Shown here piece after piece: positions 18,163 to 26,941 of a DNA stretch of 64,000 nt. The DNA is from Gordonia asplenii (lineage in GTDB: Bacteria > Actinomycetota > Actinomycetes > Mycobacteriales > Mycobacteriaceae). Made by a program: the position numbers and the translations under genes. Location of the stretch: positions 44,378 through 108,377 of the forward strand of contig NZ_JABBNB010000023.1 of assembly GCF_012933505.1 (NCBI RefSeq), written 5' to 3'. The notes under the pieces were generated by a model, which saw nothing but the letters and a program-made list of their open reading frames with translations, was not told the origin of the DNA and did no database searches. Each line of letters begins with the position of its first letter. The first letter of the stretch is position 1.

Positions 18163-18628
18163 TCACGACTCGACGGTCTTCTCGAAGAACACTCGATCGA
18201 AGCCGTCGACATGTCGTCGATCCACTTCGACGTAGCCCAGATGCCGATACAGCTCCAGGTTCTCGGTCATCGCCGCGTTCGTGTACAGCCGCACCCCACC
18301 CAGACCCGCGTCTGCGGCGTGGGACTGGGCATGAGCCAGCAACGACCGCCCGTATCCCCGGCCACGCGCGGACGGTGCAATAGCCACGTTCTCGACGAAC
18401 AGATGCGCCCGATCGACGCGACTGACCAGCACACCGACCACCTCGTCGCCGACGACGAGTACCTCCACATCGTCCGACGTCGCGATCAGGGCGCTGGTCG
18501 ACGTCCATCGGCGCTGGTCGACGGCCCATTCGCGGCTCGTATCCGGAGAAGGCGGCGGCGACTATCGATGCCACCCGCCCGACGTCGCCGGGCTCGGCGG
18601 GCCGGATCGTCGTCGGGTCGGCATCCAT
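18163..18628 (-). pseudogene. GNAT N-acetyltransferase, frameshifted
   Basis: The N-terminal part (MDADPTTIRPAEPGDVG..., through GRRPAPMDVD) and the acetyl-CoA-binding C-terminal part (VENVAIAPSARGRGYGRSLL, ending FFEKTVES) of one GNAT domain lie in different minus-strand frames. The switch occurs near 18485-18500, where two 13-base copies of GCGCTGGTCGACG (18491-18503 and 18511-18523) lie head to tail. One extra base or two missing bases would restore about 155 residues. Either the gene is dead or the assembly has an indel here. Confidence 0.75.
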
Positions 18629-18780
18629 GCCCGCGACCGTATCAGCGCGGTGAGCAAAACGATCAAAACGCGACTAACGCTCACAAGCGTGACTGTGACC
18701 GCCACCACCTCGACACTCATTCACAACCGAAGTCACCGCCGGGTGGCCGGAATCCCTTCCACGAATGAATTGAGAAAGCG

Positions 18781-20199
18781 ATGTTGGTAGCGCTGGGCCT
18801 CGCGATGGTGGCCACGTTCATGTTCCTCATCATGACGAAACGTGCGACCCCGGTGGTCGCACTGATCCTGGTGCCCACCGCCTTCGGCTTGTTCGCCGGC
18901 GCCGGACTCGGCATCAGCGACATGATCTCCGACGGCATCAAAGACCTCGCCCCGACGGCGGCGATGCTGTTCTTCGCCATCATCTTCTTCGGCATCATGA
19001 TCGACGTCGGGCTGTTCGACCCGATCGTCCGCGGCGTGGTGCGCCTGGTCCGCAACGATCCGGCGCGGCTCGTCGTCGGCACCGCGGTGCTCGCGGCGAT
19101 CGTGTCACTCGACGGAGACGGCTCGACGACCTTCATCATCGTGACCTCGGCGCTCCTGCCGCTCTACCTGAAGCTCGGCGTCAGCCCCGTCGTCCTCACT
19201 GTCACCGCGGGCCTGGCCAACGGAACGATGAACATCCTGCCGTGGGGCGGTCCGACGGCCCGCGCGGCGTCGGCCCTCAAAATCGACACCTCCGACGTCT
19301 TCCTTCCGATGATCCCCTCGTTGATCGCCGCGATGGTCGTCGTGCTCGCGTTCTCCTACCACCTGGGTGTTCTCGAGCGGCGTCGGATCGGCCGGATCGA
19401 GATCCGTGAGTCGATCCTCGCATCGGTCGCAACCCGCAAGTCCCCGGCTCTGGCTGGCGGATCCGCCGACGCCACCGTCGACGCCGTGGAGACCACGTCG
19501 ACGGGTACGGCATCGACCGGCACCGCAAACACCGGCGACGACAACGCCTTCACCGGAGTTCTCGATCCCAACCGCTCTACCCTCCGACCGAAACTGCTGT
19601 GGGCCAACGCCGCGCTGACCATCGCGTTGCTCGCCGTCCTGGGCGCCGACGTCGTCGCGATCCCGGTCCTGTTCATGATCGCCACCGGGCTGGCGCTGAT
19701 CATCAACTTCCCGCACGTCAAGGATCAGCAGGCCGCGATCACCCGCCACTCGTCGTCGATCGTGTCCGTCGTCGCGATGGTGCTGGCCGCCGCCGTCCTC
19801 ACCGGTGTGTTCACCGGGACCGGAATGGTCGAGGCACTCGCGCACTGGCTGACCGGCGCGATCCCGGACTGGATGGGCCCGCACATGGCCATCGTCGCCG
19901 GCGTGCTCTCCATCCCGCTGACCTTCCTGATGAGCAACGACGCCTTCTACTACGGGGTGCTGCCGGTCCTGAGCGAGACGGCGTCGAAATACGGCATCGA
20001 TCCCACCGAGATGGCCCGCGCATCCATCACCGGACAGCCGGTCCACATGCAGAGCCCGCTGGTCCCCGCGATTCTGCTGCTCGTGGCGCTGGCCGCCGTT
20101 CCGCTGGCCGACCACCACAAGAAGGTGCTGTGGCGTGCCGCCGTCGTCTCGGTGGTGATGCTGACCGTCGGTTGCCTTGTCGGAGCGATCCCGTTCTGA
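18781..20199 (+). CDS. CitMHS-family metal-citrate:proton symporter
   Basis: 472 residues, about 12 membrane helices, with a Thr/Ala-rich cytosolic loop at about 222-260 dividing two halves. The first half has DGDGSTTFIIVTSALLPL and NILPWGGPTARAAS, and the second has LMSNDAFYYGVLPVL, the paired signature segments of CitMHS citrate carriers that import citrate complexed with a divalent cation. The following two genes encode a CitA/DcuS-like two-component pair, which is the expected partner. The cation preferred (Mg-type CitM or Ca-type CitH) is not evident. Confidence 0.92.
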   Translation: MLVALGLAMVATFMFLIMTKRATPVVALILVPTAFGLFAGAGLGISDMISDGIKDLAPTAAMLFFAIIFFGIMIDVGLFDPIVRGVVRLVRNDPARLVVGTAVLAAIVSLDGDGSTTFIIVTSALLPLYLKLGVSPVVLTVTAGLANGTMNILPWGGPTARAASALKIDTSDVFLPMIPSLIAAMVVVLAFSYHLGVLERRRIGRIEIRESILASVATRKSPALAGGSADATVDAVETTSTGTASTGTANTGDDNAFTGVLDPNRSTLRPKLLWANAALTIALLAVLGADVVAIPVLFMIATGLALIINFPHVKDQQAAITRHSSSIVSVVAMVLAAAVLTGVFTGTGMVEALAHWLTGAIPDWMGPHMAIVAGVLSIPLTFLMSNDAFYYGVLPVLSETASKYGIDPTEMARASITGQPVHMQSPLVPAILLLVALAAVPLADHHKKVLWRAAVVSVVMLTVGCLVGAIPF

Positions 20200-20223
20200 C
20201 CCGCGCCCAATTACGCTCACCTC

Positions 20224-21879
20224 ATGGCGCCTGACACACGACCGGTCCCGCGGGCCGGTCGTGTGTCATTGGTGGGGCAGGTGCTGATCTTGCAGGTGGT
20301 GGTGATCGCGCTGAGCCTCATCGTCGGATTCGGTTGGCGCATCAGCAATGTCGACGACGACATGCGCGACGAGTACGCGCAGCGGGCCGTCGCCGTCGCA
20401 CATGCGGTAGCGGGCGACCCCGACGTCGCGCGTCTCGTCGCGGCCAACCAGGGCACCAGCCTCGACGCCGCGGCGCTCGCCGATGGCGAGCTGCAGCGTG
20501 AGGCGGTCGATGTCGCTCGACGCACCGGCGTCCTCTTCGTCGTCATCGCCAATCGCGACGGGATCCGCATCGCCCACCCGGATCCCGACGAACTGGGCCG
20601 GCGCGTCTCGACCGACCCCGACTACGTCCTCGCCGGCCACGACGTCGCGGAAACCGACCGGGGCACCCTCGGCGAATCGGTGCGCGGCAAGGTCCCGGTC
20701 CGCGATGCATCGGGCGCCGTCATCGGGTTCGTCAGCGTCGGGATATCGACCGAGAAGGTCGCCGAGGCCACCCGCCGCGACATTCTTCTCACCGTCGGGC
20801 TCGCGTCGGTGGCGTTGGCCGTCGGCATCGCCGGTGCGGTGCTGCTGGCACGACGCTGGCGTCGGCTCACCCTCGGCCTGCAACCCGACGAGCTGGTCGC
20901 TCTGGTCACCGAGCAACGCGCCGTGTTGCACGCGCTCGCCGACGGTGTGCTCGCCGTCGACCGCGATGGGCGGATGCGAGTGATCAATGACAAAGCGCGA
21001 CAATTGCTTTCGATCTCGGCTCCGGTCGGGACCGCCCGCGCGGACCTCGGCCTCACCACGCGCCTGCAGCAGTTGCTCGACGTCCCACAGACCGTCCCGA
21101 TCGCTGCGACCGTCGGTGACCGCATCGTGCTGGTCAGCTCCCATCGGGTGACCGTCGACGGCCGCGACCTCGGCATCGTGATGTCCGTCATCGACCGCAC
21201 CGACGTCGAGAATCTGACCCGTGAGCTCGACGCCATCCGATCGATGAGCGAAGCGCTGCGTGCCCAGCGGCACGAGACCGCCAACCGGCTGCACGTGCTC
21301 GCCGGGCTGCTGCGCCACGACCACGTGGCCGAGGCCGTCGACTATCTCGACGAGATCACCGGGTCGGGTTCGCGCGGAACGCGATTGACCGGACTCGACA
21401 ACGTCGACGAACCGCACCTGTCGGCCTTCCTCGACGCCAAGGCCGCGTTGGCCCGCGAACGCGGCGTGGTGTTGAGTCTCGGCGCGCAGACCTGGGTCAC
21501 CGGGGTGCTCGACGACGCGGTCGCGGTCACCACGGTCGTCGGCAATCTCATCGACAATGCGCTCGACGCCGCCGCCGACCCGGCGTCGAAGAACGGGAGG
21601 GTCGACGTGGAGCTGCTCACCGACGCCGACACGCTGTGGGTCACCGTCGCCGACTCCGGTCCGGGAGTCGTGTTCGACGATCCCGATCGGGTGTTCACCG
21701 AGGGGGTCACGTCGAAGGACGGGCACGCGGTGCCGGGCGGCCGAGGTATGGGACTGGCGCTGGTTCGGCAGATCTGCCGCCGCGCGGGCGGTGACGCGTG
21801 GGTGGCCCAGGCCAGCGAATCAGAGCTCGGCGGTGCGGTCTTCGTGGCGAAACTACCTGGGGCGCTGGATGCTGAGTGA
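20224..21879 (+). CDS. CitA/DcuS-like sensor histidine kinase
   Basis: 551 residues. A membrane helix at about 15-38, an extracytosolic PAS-like (Cache) sensor domain of about 125 residues, a second helix at about 182-206, a cytosolic PAS domain, a SpoOB-type dimerisation helix with the phospho-accepting His350 in AQRHETANRLHVLAGLL, and an ATPase domain with VVGNLIDNALDAA (N box), DSGPGV (G1) and GGRGMGLALV (G2). The family senses citrate or C4-dicarboxylates. ATG at 20224 is used; GTG at 20263 is an alternative because a long hairpin lies between them. Neighbouring transporter and regulator make citrate the likely signal. Confidence 0.9.
   Translation: MAPDTRPVPRAGRVSLVGQVLILQVVVIALSLIVGFGWRISNVDDDMRDEYAQRAVAVAHAVAGDPDVARLVAANQGTSLDAAALADGELQREAVDVARRTGVLFVVIANRDGIRIAHPDPDELGRRVSTDPDYVLAGHDVAETDRGTLGESVRGKVPVRDASGAVIGFVSVGISTEKVAEATRRDILLTVGLASVALAVGIAGAVLLARRWRRLTLGLQPDELVALVTEQRAVLHALADGVLAVDRDGRMRVINDKARQLLSISAPVGTARADLGLTTRLQQLLDVPQTVPIAATVGDRIVLVSSHRVTVDGRDLGIVMSVIDRTDVENLTRELDAIRSMSEALRAQRHETANRLHVLAGLLRHDHVAEAVDYLDEITGSGSRGTRLTGLDNVDEPHLSAFLDAKAALARERGVVLSLGAQTWVTGVLDDAVAVTTVVGNLIDNALDAAADPASKNGRVDVELLTDADTLWVTVADSGPGVVFDDPDRVFTEGVTSKDGHAVPGGRGMGLALVRQICRRAGGDAWVAQASESELGGAVFVAKLPGALDAE
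20232..20268. promoter_or_regulatory. perfect 14-bp inverted repeat at kinase start
   Basis: TGACACACGACCGG and its exact complement CCGGTCGTGTGTCA are separated by 9 bases. The hairpin lies 33 bases past the transporter stop and within the first codons of the kinase frame. There is no T-run, so it is not a standard intrinsic terminator; an mRNA stem limiting kinase translation or an operator are the alternatives. Confidence 0.7.
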
Positions 21880-21884
21880 CTCAC

Positions 21885-21950
21885 CTCGCCGGTTGAGCCG
21901 GGACGAAGCGTTAGCGGAGTCCCGTGTCGAAACCTCGCGGTCAACCAGCG
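21885..21950. repeat. REP-like repeat between kinase and regulator genes
   Basis: The 113-base gap between the two halves of the two-component system holds GCCGGTTGAGCCGGGAC, an imperfect palindromic middle and GTCCCGTGTCGAAACC, the same module as at 41745-41800 in opposite orientation. A second partial GGTCAACCAGCGGAGCGAGG follows. Confidence 0.75.
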
Positions 21951-21992
21951 GAGCGAGGATCGGACCGACGTCAGTGGAGACAGGAGTGGCGC

Positions 21993-22655
21993 ATGAGTGA
22001 GCTCGGAGTATTGATCTGCGACGATGACTTTCGGGTCGCACGCCTGCACGCGGCGATCGTTTCCGCGGTGCGTGGCTTCCGGATCAGCGCCCAGGTGGGG
22101 TCGGTCGGTGCGGCGCGGGCCGCGTTCACCGACCCCGACGTCGGGCATATCGACCTCGCGCTGCTCGACGTCTACCTGCCCGACGGTTCCGGCATCGACC
22201 TGGCGGGTGAACTACCGTGCGACTGTTTCATCGTCGGTGCCGAATCGAGCGCCGACGCCATCCGCGCGGCGACGCGGTCGGGAGCGTTGACGTATTTGAT
22301 CAAACCGTTCGACGACGCCGAGCTGGCGCGTCGGCTCGCCGGGTACGCCCACTACCGCCGTTTGCTGTCCAGCGGCAACGTCGATCAGCGGCAGGTGGAT
22401 GAAGCGTTGTCGGCGATGCGGTTCGGAACCCGTGGCCGCGACAGCGCGCCGGCGTCGCCGACGGAGGAGAAGATCCTGGCGCTCTTCGAGGGGCCGGAGA
22501 CGGGGCTGTTCGCCGACGACGTTTCCGATCGGGTGGGCATCTCGGCGCCGACGGCTCGACGCCACCTGGCCAATCTGGTGGCCGCGGGCCGCTTGCGGAT
22601 GAGTCTGCAGTACGGCGGGACAGGCAGGCCGCGGCAGGAGTATCACCTGATGTGA
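21993..22655 (+). CDS. DcuR/CitB-type response regulator
   Basis: 220 residues. Receiver domain with acidic pocket DDD at 10-12, phospho-acceptor Asp59 in LALLDVYLPDGSGIDL and Lys104 in YLIKPFDD; the C-terminal winged HTH has DRVGISAPTARRHLANLV. The layout is that of CitB/DcuR regulators that answer CitA/DcuS kinases. ATG at 21993 starts right before the first receiver strand. It should control the citrate transporter gene 3 kb upstream in the same orientation. Confidence 0.92.
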   Translation: MSELGVLICDDDFRVARLHAAIVSAVRGFRISAQVGSVGAARAAFTDPDVGHIDLALLDVYLPDGSGIDLAGELPCDCFIVGAESSADAIRAATRSGALTYLIKPFDDAELARRLAGYAHYRRLLSSGNVDQRQVDEALSAMRFGTRGRDSAPASPTEEKILALFEGPETGLFADDVSDRVGISAPTARRHLANLVAAGRLRMSLQYGGTGRPRQEYHLM

Positions 22656-22787
22656 GGTGGCCGGTGTCGCTCTGCGCGCACCCCGCCGCGGCCGGACGTT
22701 CGAGGTGGTCCCAATCGGCCGATTGCACGACGAACGTCGCAATTGCGAAGGATACTGGCATCGTCGTCGACGAAACGGAGCGAGATG

Positions 22788-23381
22788 ATGAACCGGAGAA
22801 GACTTCTGTTCACGTCGGCGATCGCGGCGCTGGCATTGGTGGGTTCGGGTTGCGGCGATGCGGGCACGTCGTCGGGCGTCTCGACGGTCACGGTCACGGC
22901 GTCGACCATGACTTCGTCGAGTGCTGTGCCCGCGACGACCGCGCCCACCGATCAGTCCGGCCCCACCGATCAGACCGGCACCGTCGACGCAGCTCGATAC
23001 CAGCAGGAGGGCGGCTACTTCTTCGTGTCGCCGAGCGGAAAGTTCCACTGCGGCATCATCTCCAATCGTGACGGTCGCAGGGCTGCAGCGGGATGCCACG
23101 GCAAGACGCAGCCGGTCCCGCCGCGTCCGGCGTCGTGTCCGCAGTCTGTCGGCTGGGGCCGGGGTCTGCAGGTCTACTCCGACGGCGAGGTGTCGTTCGT
23201 GTGTACCGGCGGGGTGATCTACGGTCCGGGAACCGGTGTGGAACCGCCGGCATTGGACTACGGTCGACGTCTGTCGGCGACCGGATTCACGTGTACGACG
23301 GCGACGTCGGGCGTCACGTGCAAGAGCGACGCGTCGGGTCACGGCTTCACCATCGCCGACAACACGAATACGACATTCTGA
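22788..23381 (+). CDS. secreted or lipoprotein-like Cys-rich protein
   Basis: 197 residues. A basic start (MNRRRLLF) and hydrophobic stretch end at LALVGSGCGD, a lipobox-like site though the -3 residue is Gly; a Thr/Ser-rich linker follows (about 25-65). The C-terminal domain has FFVSPSGKFHCGI, seven cysteines in paired positions and ends in HGFTIADNTNTTF. Domains of this type with a SPSGN.xC start and a GHGF end are common in Mycobacteriales secreted proteins of unknown function. The second of two adjacent ATGs is chosen because GGAG lies 7 bases before it. Confidence 0.75.
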   Translation: MNRRRLLFTSAIAALALVGSGCGDAGTSSGVSTVTVTASTMTSSSAVPATTAPTDQSGPTDQTGTVDAARYQQEGGYFFVSPSGKFHCGIISNRDGRRAAAGCHGKTQPVPPRPASCPQSVGWGRGLQVYSDGEVSFVCTGGVIYGPGTGVEPPALDYGRRLSATGFTCTTATSGVTCKSDASGHGFTIADNTNTTF

Positions 23382-23451
23382 TCTGCGGGCGTTTCGGCGT
23401 CCCCAAAGCCGGGGCAGCGGGCTGTGATCTACATCTCCTACAGTTGTTCCC

Positions 23452-24765
23452 ATGACGACTGAAATCGCACCCACCGTCGAAGCGATCAACCCCGAGCTGG
23501 TCACCGCGGGCGTTCCGACGCATTGGTACAACCTGGCCGCCGACCTGCCCGAGCCGATTCCGCCGCACCTGCATCCGGGCACCAAGGAGCCGGTCGGCCC
23601 GGATGACCTGGCGCCGCTCTTCCCGGCCGGACTGATCGCCCAGGAGGTGACCCCGGAACGCTACATCGAGATCCCCGAGCCCGTCCGCGAGATCTACCAG
23701 ATGTGGCGACCGTCGCCGCTGTTCCGCGCCCGCAAATTCGAGCAGGCGCTCAACACCAAGGCCCGGATCTACGTCAAGTACGAGGGCGTCAGCCCGGTCG
23801 GTAGCCACAAGACCAATTCGGCTGTGGCACAGGCCTATTACAACTCGGTCGACGGCGTCACGAAGCTGACGACGGAGACCGGCGCGGGGCAGTGGGGCAG
23901 TGCGCTGTCGTTCGCGGGCGCGCAGTTCGGCATCGACGTCGAGGTATGGCAGGTCAGGGCGTCGTACGACTCCAAGCCGTACCGCGGCTACCTGATGAAG
24001 ACCTACGGCGGCACCGTTCACCCGAGTCCGTCGGATCTGACCGAGTCCGGCCGCGCGATGCTCGCCAAAGACCCCCACACCACCGGCAGCCTGGGCATGG
24101 CGGTCAGTGAGGCCGTCGAGGTGGCGGCGAACGATCCCGACGCGCGCTATGCACTCGGCTCGGTGCTCAACCATGTCGTGCTGCACCAGAGTGTGATCGG
24201 ACAGGAGGCCGTAGCGCAGCTCAACGCCGTCGAGGCCGACGGCGCCGACGTCGTATTCGGTTGTGCGGGTGGTGGTTCCAATCTGGCGGGGCTGTCGTTC
24301 CCATTTCTGCGGGAGAAGCTCGCCGGACGGTCGAACCCGCGGATCGTCGCGGCCGAGCCGTCGGCGTGCCCGTCGATCACGCAGGGCGAGTACCGCTACG
24401 ACCACGGCGACGTCGCCGGGCTGACCCCGCTGCTGAAGATGCACACCCTCGGGATGGACTTCGTGCCCGACCCCATTCACGCCGGCGGCCTGCGCTACCA
24501 CGGCATGGCGCCCGCCCTCAGTCACACCGTCGAGCTGGGACTCGTTGAGGGACAGGCTATTTCGCAGCACGATGCGTTCGCCGCCGGAGTCACCTTCGCG
24601 CGCACCCAGGGCATCGTGCCCGCGCCGGAATCGACGCACGCCATCGCCGCATGCGCCGCCTACGTAGCCGACAGCGATCGCGAGGAAGTCGTGGTGATCG
24701 GATTGTCCGGGCACGGGCAACTCGACCTGCCCGCCTACGCGGAATACCTCGACGGCGGATTCTAA
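23452..24765 (+). CDS. TrpB2-like PLP-dependent tryptophan synthase beta homologue
   Basis: 437 residues, longer at the N-terminus than classical TrpB, as usual for TrpB2. The PLP Lys120 is in SPVGSHKTNSA, the phosphate-binding loop is GCAGGGSN, and SGHGQLDLP is near the end. No trpA or other trp gene is adjacent, which is typical of TrpB2; such enzymes may act on free indole or serine. It is followed after only 5 bases by the sulfite-oxidase-like gene, so the two may be cotranscribed, though no functional link is evident. Confidence 0.9.
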   Translation: MTTEIAPTVEAINPELVTAGVPTHWYNLAADLPEPIPPHLHPGTKEPVGPDDLAPLFPAGLIAQEVTPERYIEIPEPVREIYQMWRPSPLFRARKFEQALNTKARIYVKYEGVSPVGSHKTNSAVAQAYYNSVDGVTKLTTETGAGQWGSALSFAGAQFGIDVEVWQVRASYDSKPYRGYLMKTYGGTVHPSPSDLTESGRAMLAKDPHTTGSLGMAVSEAVEVAANDPDARYALGSVLNHVVLHQSVIGQEAVAQLNAVEADGADVVFGCAGGGSNLAGLSFPFLREKLAGRSNPRIVAAEPSACPSITQGEYRYDHGDVAGLTPLLKMHTLGMDFVPDPIHAGGLRYHGMAPALSHTVELGLVEGQAISQHDAFAAGVTFARTQGIVPAPESTHAIAACAAYVADSDREEVVVIGLSGHGQLDLPAYAEYLDGGF

Positions 24766-24770
24766 AAGCC

Positions 24771-26300
24771 ATGACTACTCCCGCTCAGCGCAGCCGACTC
24801 TGGCCGGCTGCGCTGGCGGGTGTCATCGCGGTGGGGTCGGGGCTTGCGATCGGCGAACTGGTCGCCACGATGGTTTCACCCGACGCCGCGCCCTTTGTGG
24901 CGGTGGGCTCCGCGGTGGTCGATCGCACGCCGACGTTGGTGCGCGAGTGGGTCATCACGACCTTCGGCACCTCCGACAAGCTGGCGCTGTTCGTGGGGAT
25001 GGGTGTCGTCATCGCGTTGCTCGCCGCAGAGTGCGGTGTCGCGGAACGTCGTCGACCGCCCGCGGGCGTCATGATCGTGGTGCTGTTCGGGGTGCTCGGC
25101 GTCGGTGCCGCGCTGGACCGGCCGACCGCCGTCTGGACGTACGCCATTCCGTCGGCCGCCGCGGCGGTGGTCGCCCTGATCGTGTTGCGGGTGCTGGTCG
25201 GGATGTTGCGCGGATCGTCGGTATCGGGGGAGGCCGAGGGCGTCACCCGTCGATTCGTTCTCACCGCGGGCGGAATCATCGCGCTGGCAGTCGTCGCGGG
25301 TGGGGTGGGTCGGCGGATGCTCGCCGACACGACGCGGACCGTGGCAGATCGGCTCGCCGTCCGGCTGCCGGCTCCCCGGTCGGCGTCGAAGCCGATTCCC
25401 GCCGGTGTCGAGGTCGCCGACGCTACGTCGTTCGTCACCTCCAACAGCGACTTCTACCGGATCGACACGGCGCTGCGCCTGCCGAGTCTGACGACGGCCG
25501 ATTGGGAGCTGCGGATCCACGGGATGGTTGATCGGGAACTGCGCGTGCGGTGGACGGACCTGTTGTCCATGGACCTGATCGAGCGGTACGTGACGCTGAC
25601 ATGCGTGTCGAACGAGGTCGGCGGCGACCTCATCGGCAACGCGCGCTGGCTGGGTGTACCGATGAAGACACTGCTCGACCGGGTCGGCGTGCATGCGGGC
25701 GCCGACATGTTGTTGTCGACGAGCTCAGACGGATGGACCTGTGGCACACCGGTTTCCGTCGTCGCCGACGGTCGCGATGCGATGCTGGCGATCGGAATGA
25801 ACGGGGTCGCGCTGCCGGTGGAGCACGGCTACCCCGTGCGCCAGGTGGTGCCCGGGCTGTACGGCTACGTGTCCGCGACGAAATGGGTGGTGGACTGGGA
25901 GCTGACCCGATTCGCCGACGCCACCGCCTATTGGACCGACCGCGGCTGGTCGGCGATCGGGCCGATCAAGCTGGCATCGCGCATCGACCGGCCGAGGTCC
26001 AGTGCGTCGTTCGCGCCCGGCGACGTCGTCGTGGCCGGGACCGCATGGTCGCAGCACGTCGGCGTACGCGAAGTGCAAGTCCGTATCGACGACGGGCCAT
26101 GGCGTACTGCCGACGTCGCCACCGAGTACTCCCGCGACACCTGGCGGCAATGGCACTACACCTGGGCCGCGACGCCGGGCAAGCACACGGTGACCTGCCG
26201 CGCGATCGACGCCGACGGTCGGGCGCAGATCGAGACCCCGTCGTCGCCGATACCGAACGGGGCGACGGGGTTGGATATGAGGCGGTTCACCGTCGAGTAG
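24771..26300 (+). CDS. membrane-anchored molybdopterin oxidoreductase, sulfite-oxidase family
   Basis: 509 residues. Five hydrophobic segments occupy about residues 12-180. The SUOX-type catalytic domain follows with the molybdenum-ligating Cys278 in VTLTCVSNEVGGDLIGNARWLGVP, the pterin-binding EHGYPVRQVVPGLYGY, and a C-terminal Mo-co dimerisation-type domain (VVAGTAWSQHVGVREVQVRIDDGPW). An Arg pair before LADTT near 181 resembles a Tat-like junction, but the N-terminal helices make it an integral membrane protein. Substrate unknown; sulfite, or oxidised methionine as in MsrP-like relatives, are possibilities. Confidence 0.87.
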   Translation: MTTPAQRSRLWPAALAGVIAVGSGLAIGELVATMVSPDAAPFVAVGSAVVDRTPTLVREWVITTFGTSDKLALFVGMGVVIALLAAECGVAERRRPPAGVMIVVLFGVLGVGAALDRPTAVWTYAIPSAAAAVVALIVLRVLVGMLRGSSVSGEAEGVTRRFVLTAGGIIALAVVAGGVGRRMLADTTRTVADRLAVRLPAPRSASKPIPAGVEVADATSFVTSNSDFYRIDTALRLPSLTTADWELRIHGMVDRELRVRWTDLLSMDLIERYVTLTCVSNEVGGDLIGNARWLGVPMKTLLDRVGVHAGADMLLSTSSDGWTCGTPVSVVADGRDAMLAIGMNGVALPVEHGYPVRQVVPGLYGYVSATKWVVDWELTRFADATAYWTDRGWSAIGPIKLASRIDRPRSSASFAPGDVVVAGTAWSQHVGVREVQVRIDDGPWRTADVATEYSRDTWRQWHYTWAATPGKHTVTCRAIDADGRAQIETPSSPIPNGATGLDMRRFTVE

Positions 26301-26384
26301 GTACGGCCGCCGGTGAGGCCGGGTCCGAGCACCCGCTGGTTGAGCCCGGTCCCGCGAACGCGTCGACACCCGGTAGGTGTCGCT

Positions 26385-26868
26385 CCTAATGGTATTGATA
26401 TCTTGCGTGCACCCTGCTGCGCCGCATCCTGCTGGTCCCCTCCGCTGGTTGAGCCGGTCCGAGCGCCGCTCTGCTGGTTGAGCCGGTCCGAGCGCCGTGC
26501 TGAGCGAGGCGCTAGCCGAGTCGAAGTAGCGCTAGCCGAGTCCGTGTCGAAACTTCTCAGCCACAACGACTTTCGACGGTCCGCGCCAATATCGCGATGT
26601 CACCCGGCAAGTGTCGCGTGTGCACCCTATGGGTGCACACGCCTCGATGTTCGATTCCATAACAGTTCGACAAGTGCGCTGCAATCAAATGCATTGTGGT
26701 ACAGAGGTTTCGACACGCTCGTCACTTCGACTCGGCTAGCGCCTCGCTCAGTACGGCGCGCTTGCGCTCCTCGCGGCTCAACCAGCAGATGGGGCCTACC
26801 GTCGGTGAATTCAGGCTCAACCGGCAGAGAAACGCAACGTCATACAACTCTTAAGTGCGACACACCCG
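26385..26868. repeat. composite intergenic repeat, copy 2
   Basis: Second copy of the element at 1979-2637, same orientation, with the same left edge (CCTAATGGTATTGATATC) and right block (AACGCAACGTCATACAACTC). The 26491-26715 core differs from copy 1 at few positions, and its hairpin reads GTGCACCC-TAT-GGGTGCAC. It lacks the triplicated GCGGGCCCGG unit, making it shorter. It fills most of the gap between the sulfite-oxidase-like gene and the long TerD gene; 26301-26384 contains a further GGTTGAGCCCGG half-module. Confidence 0.75.
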
Positions 26869-26941
26869 CTGTCGCTCCCTCCCGGCTGATCAGAGGTCGG
26901 CCCTCCGACTCCTCTCAGTGGGGGCGACCCGACATGAAGCG

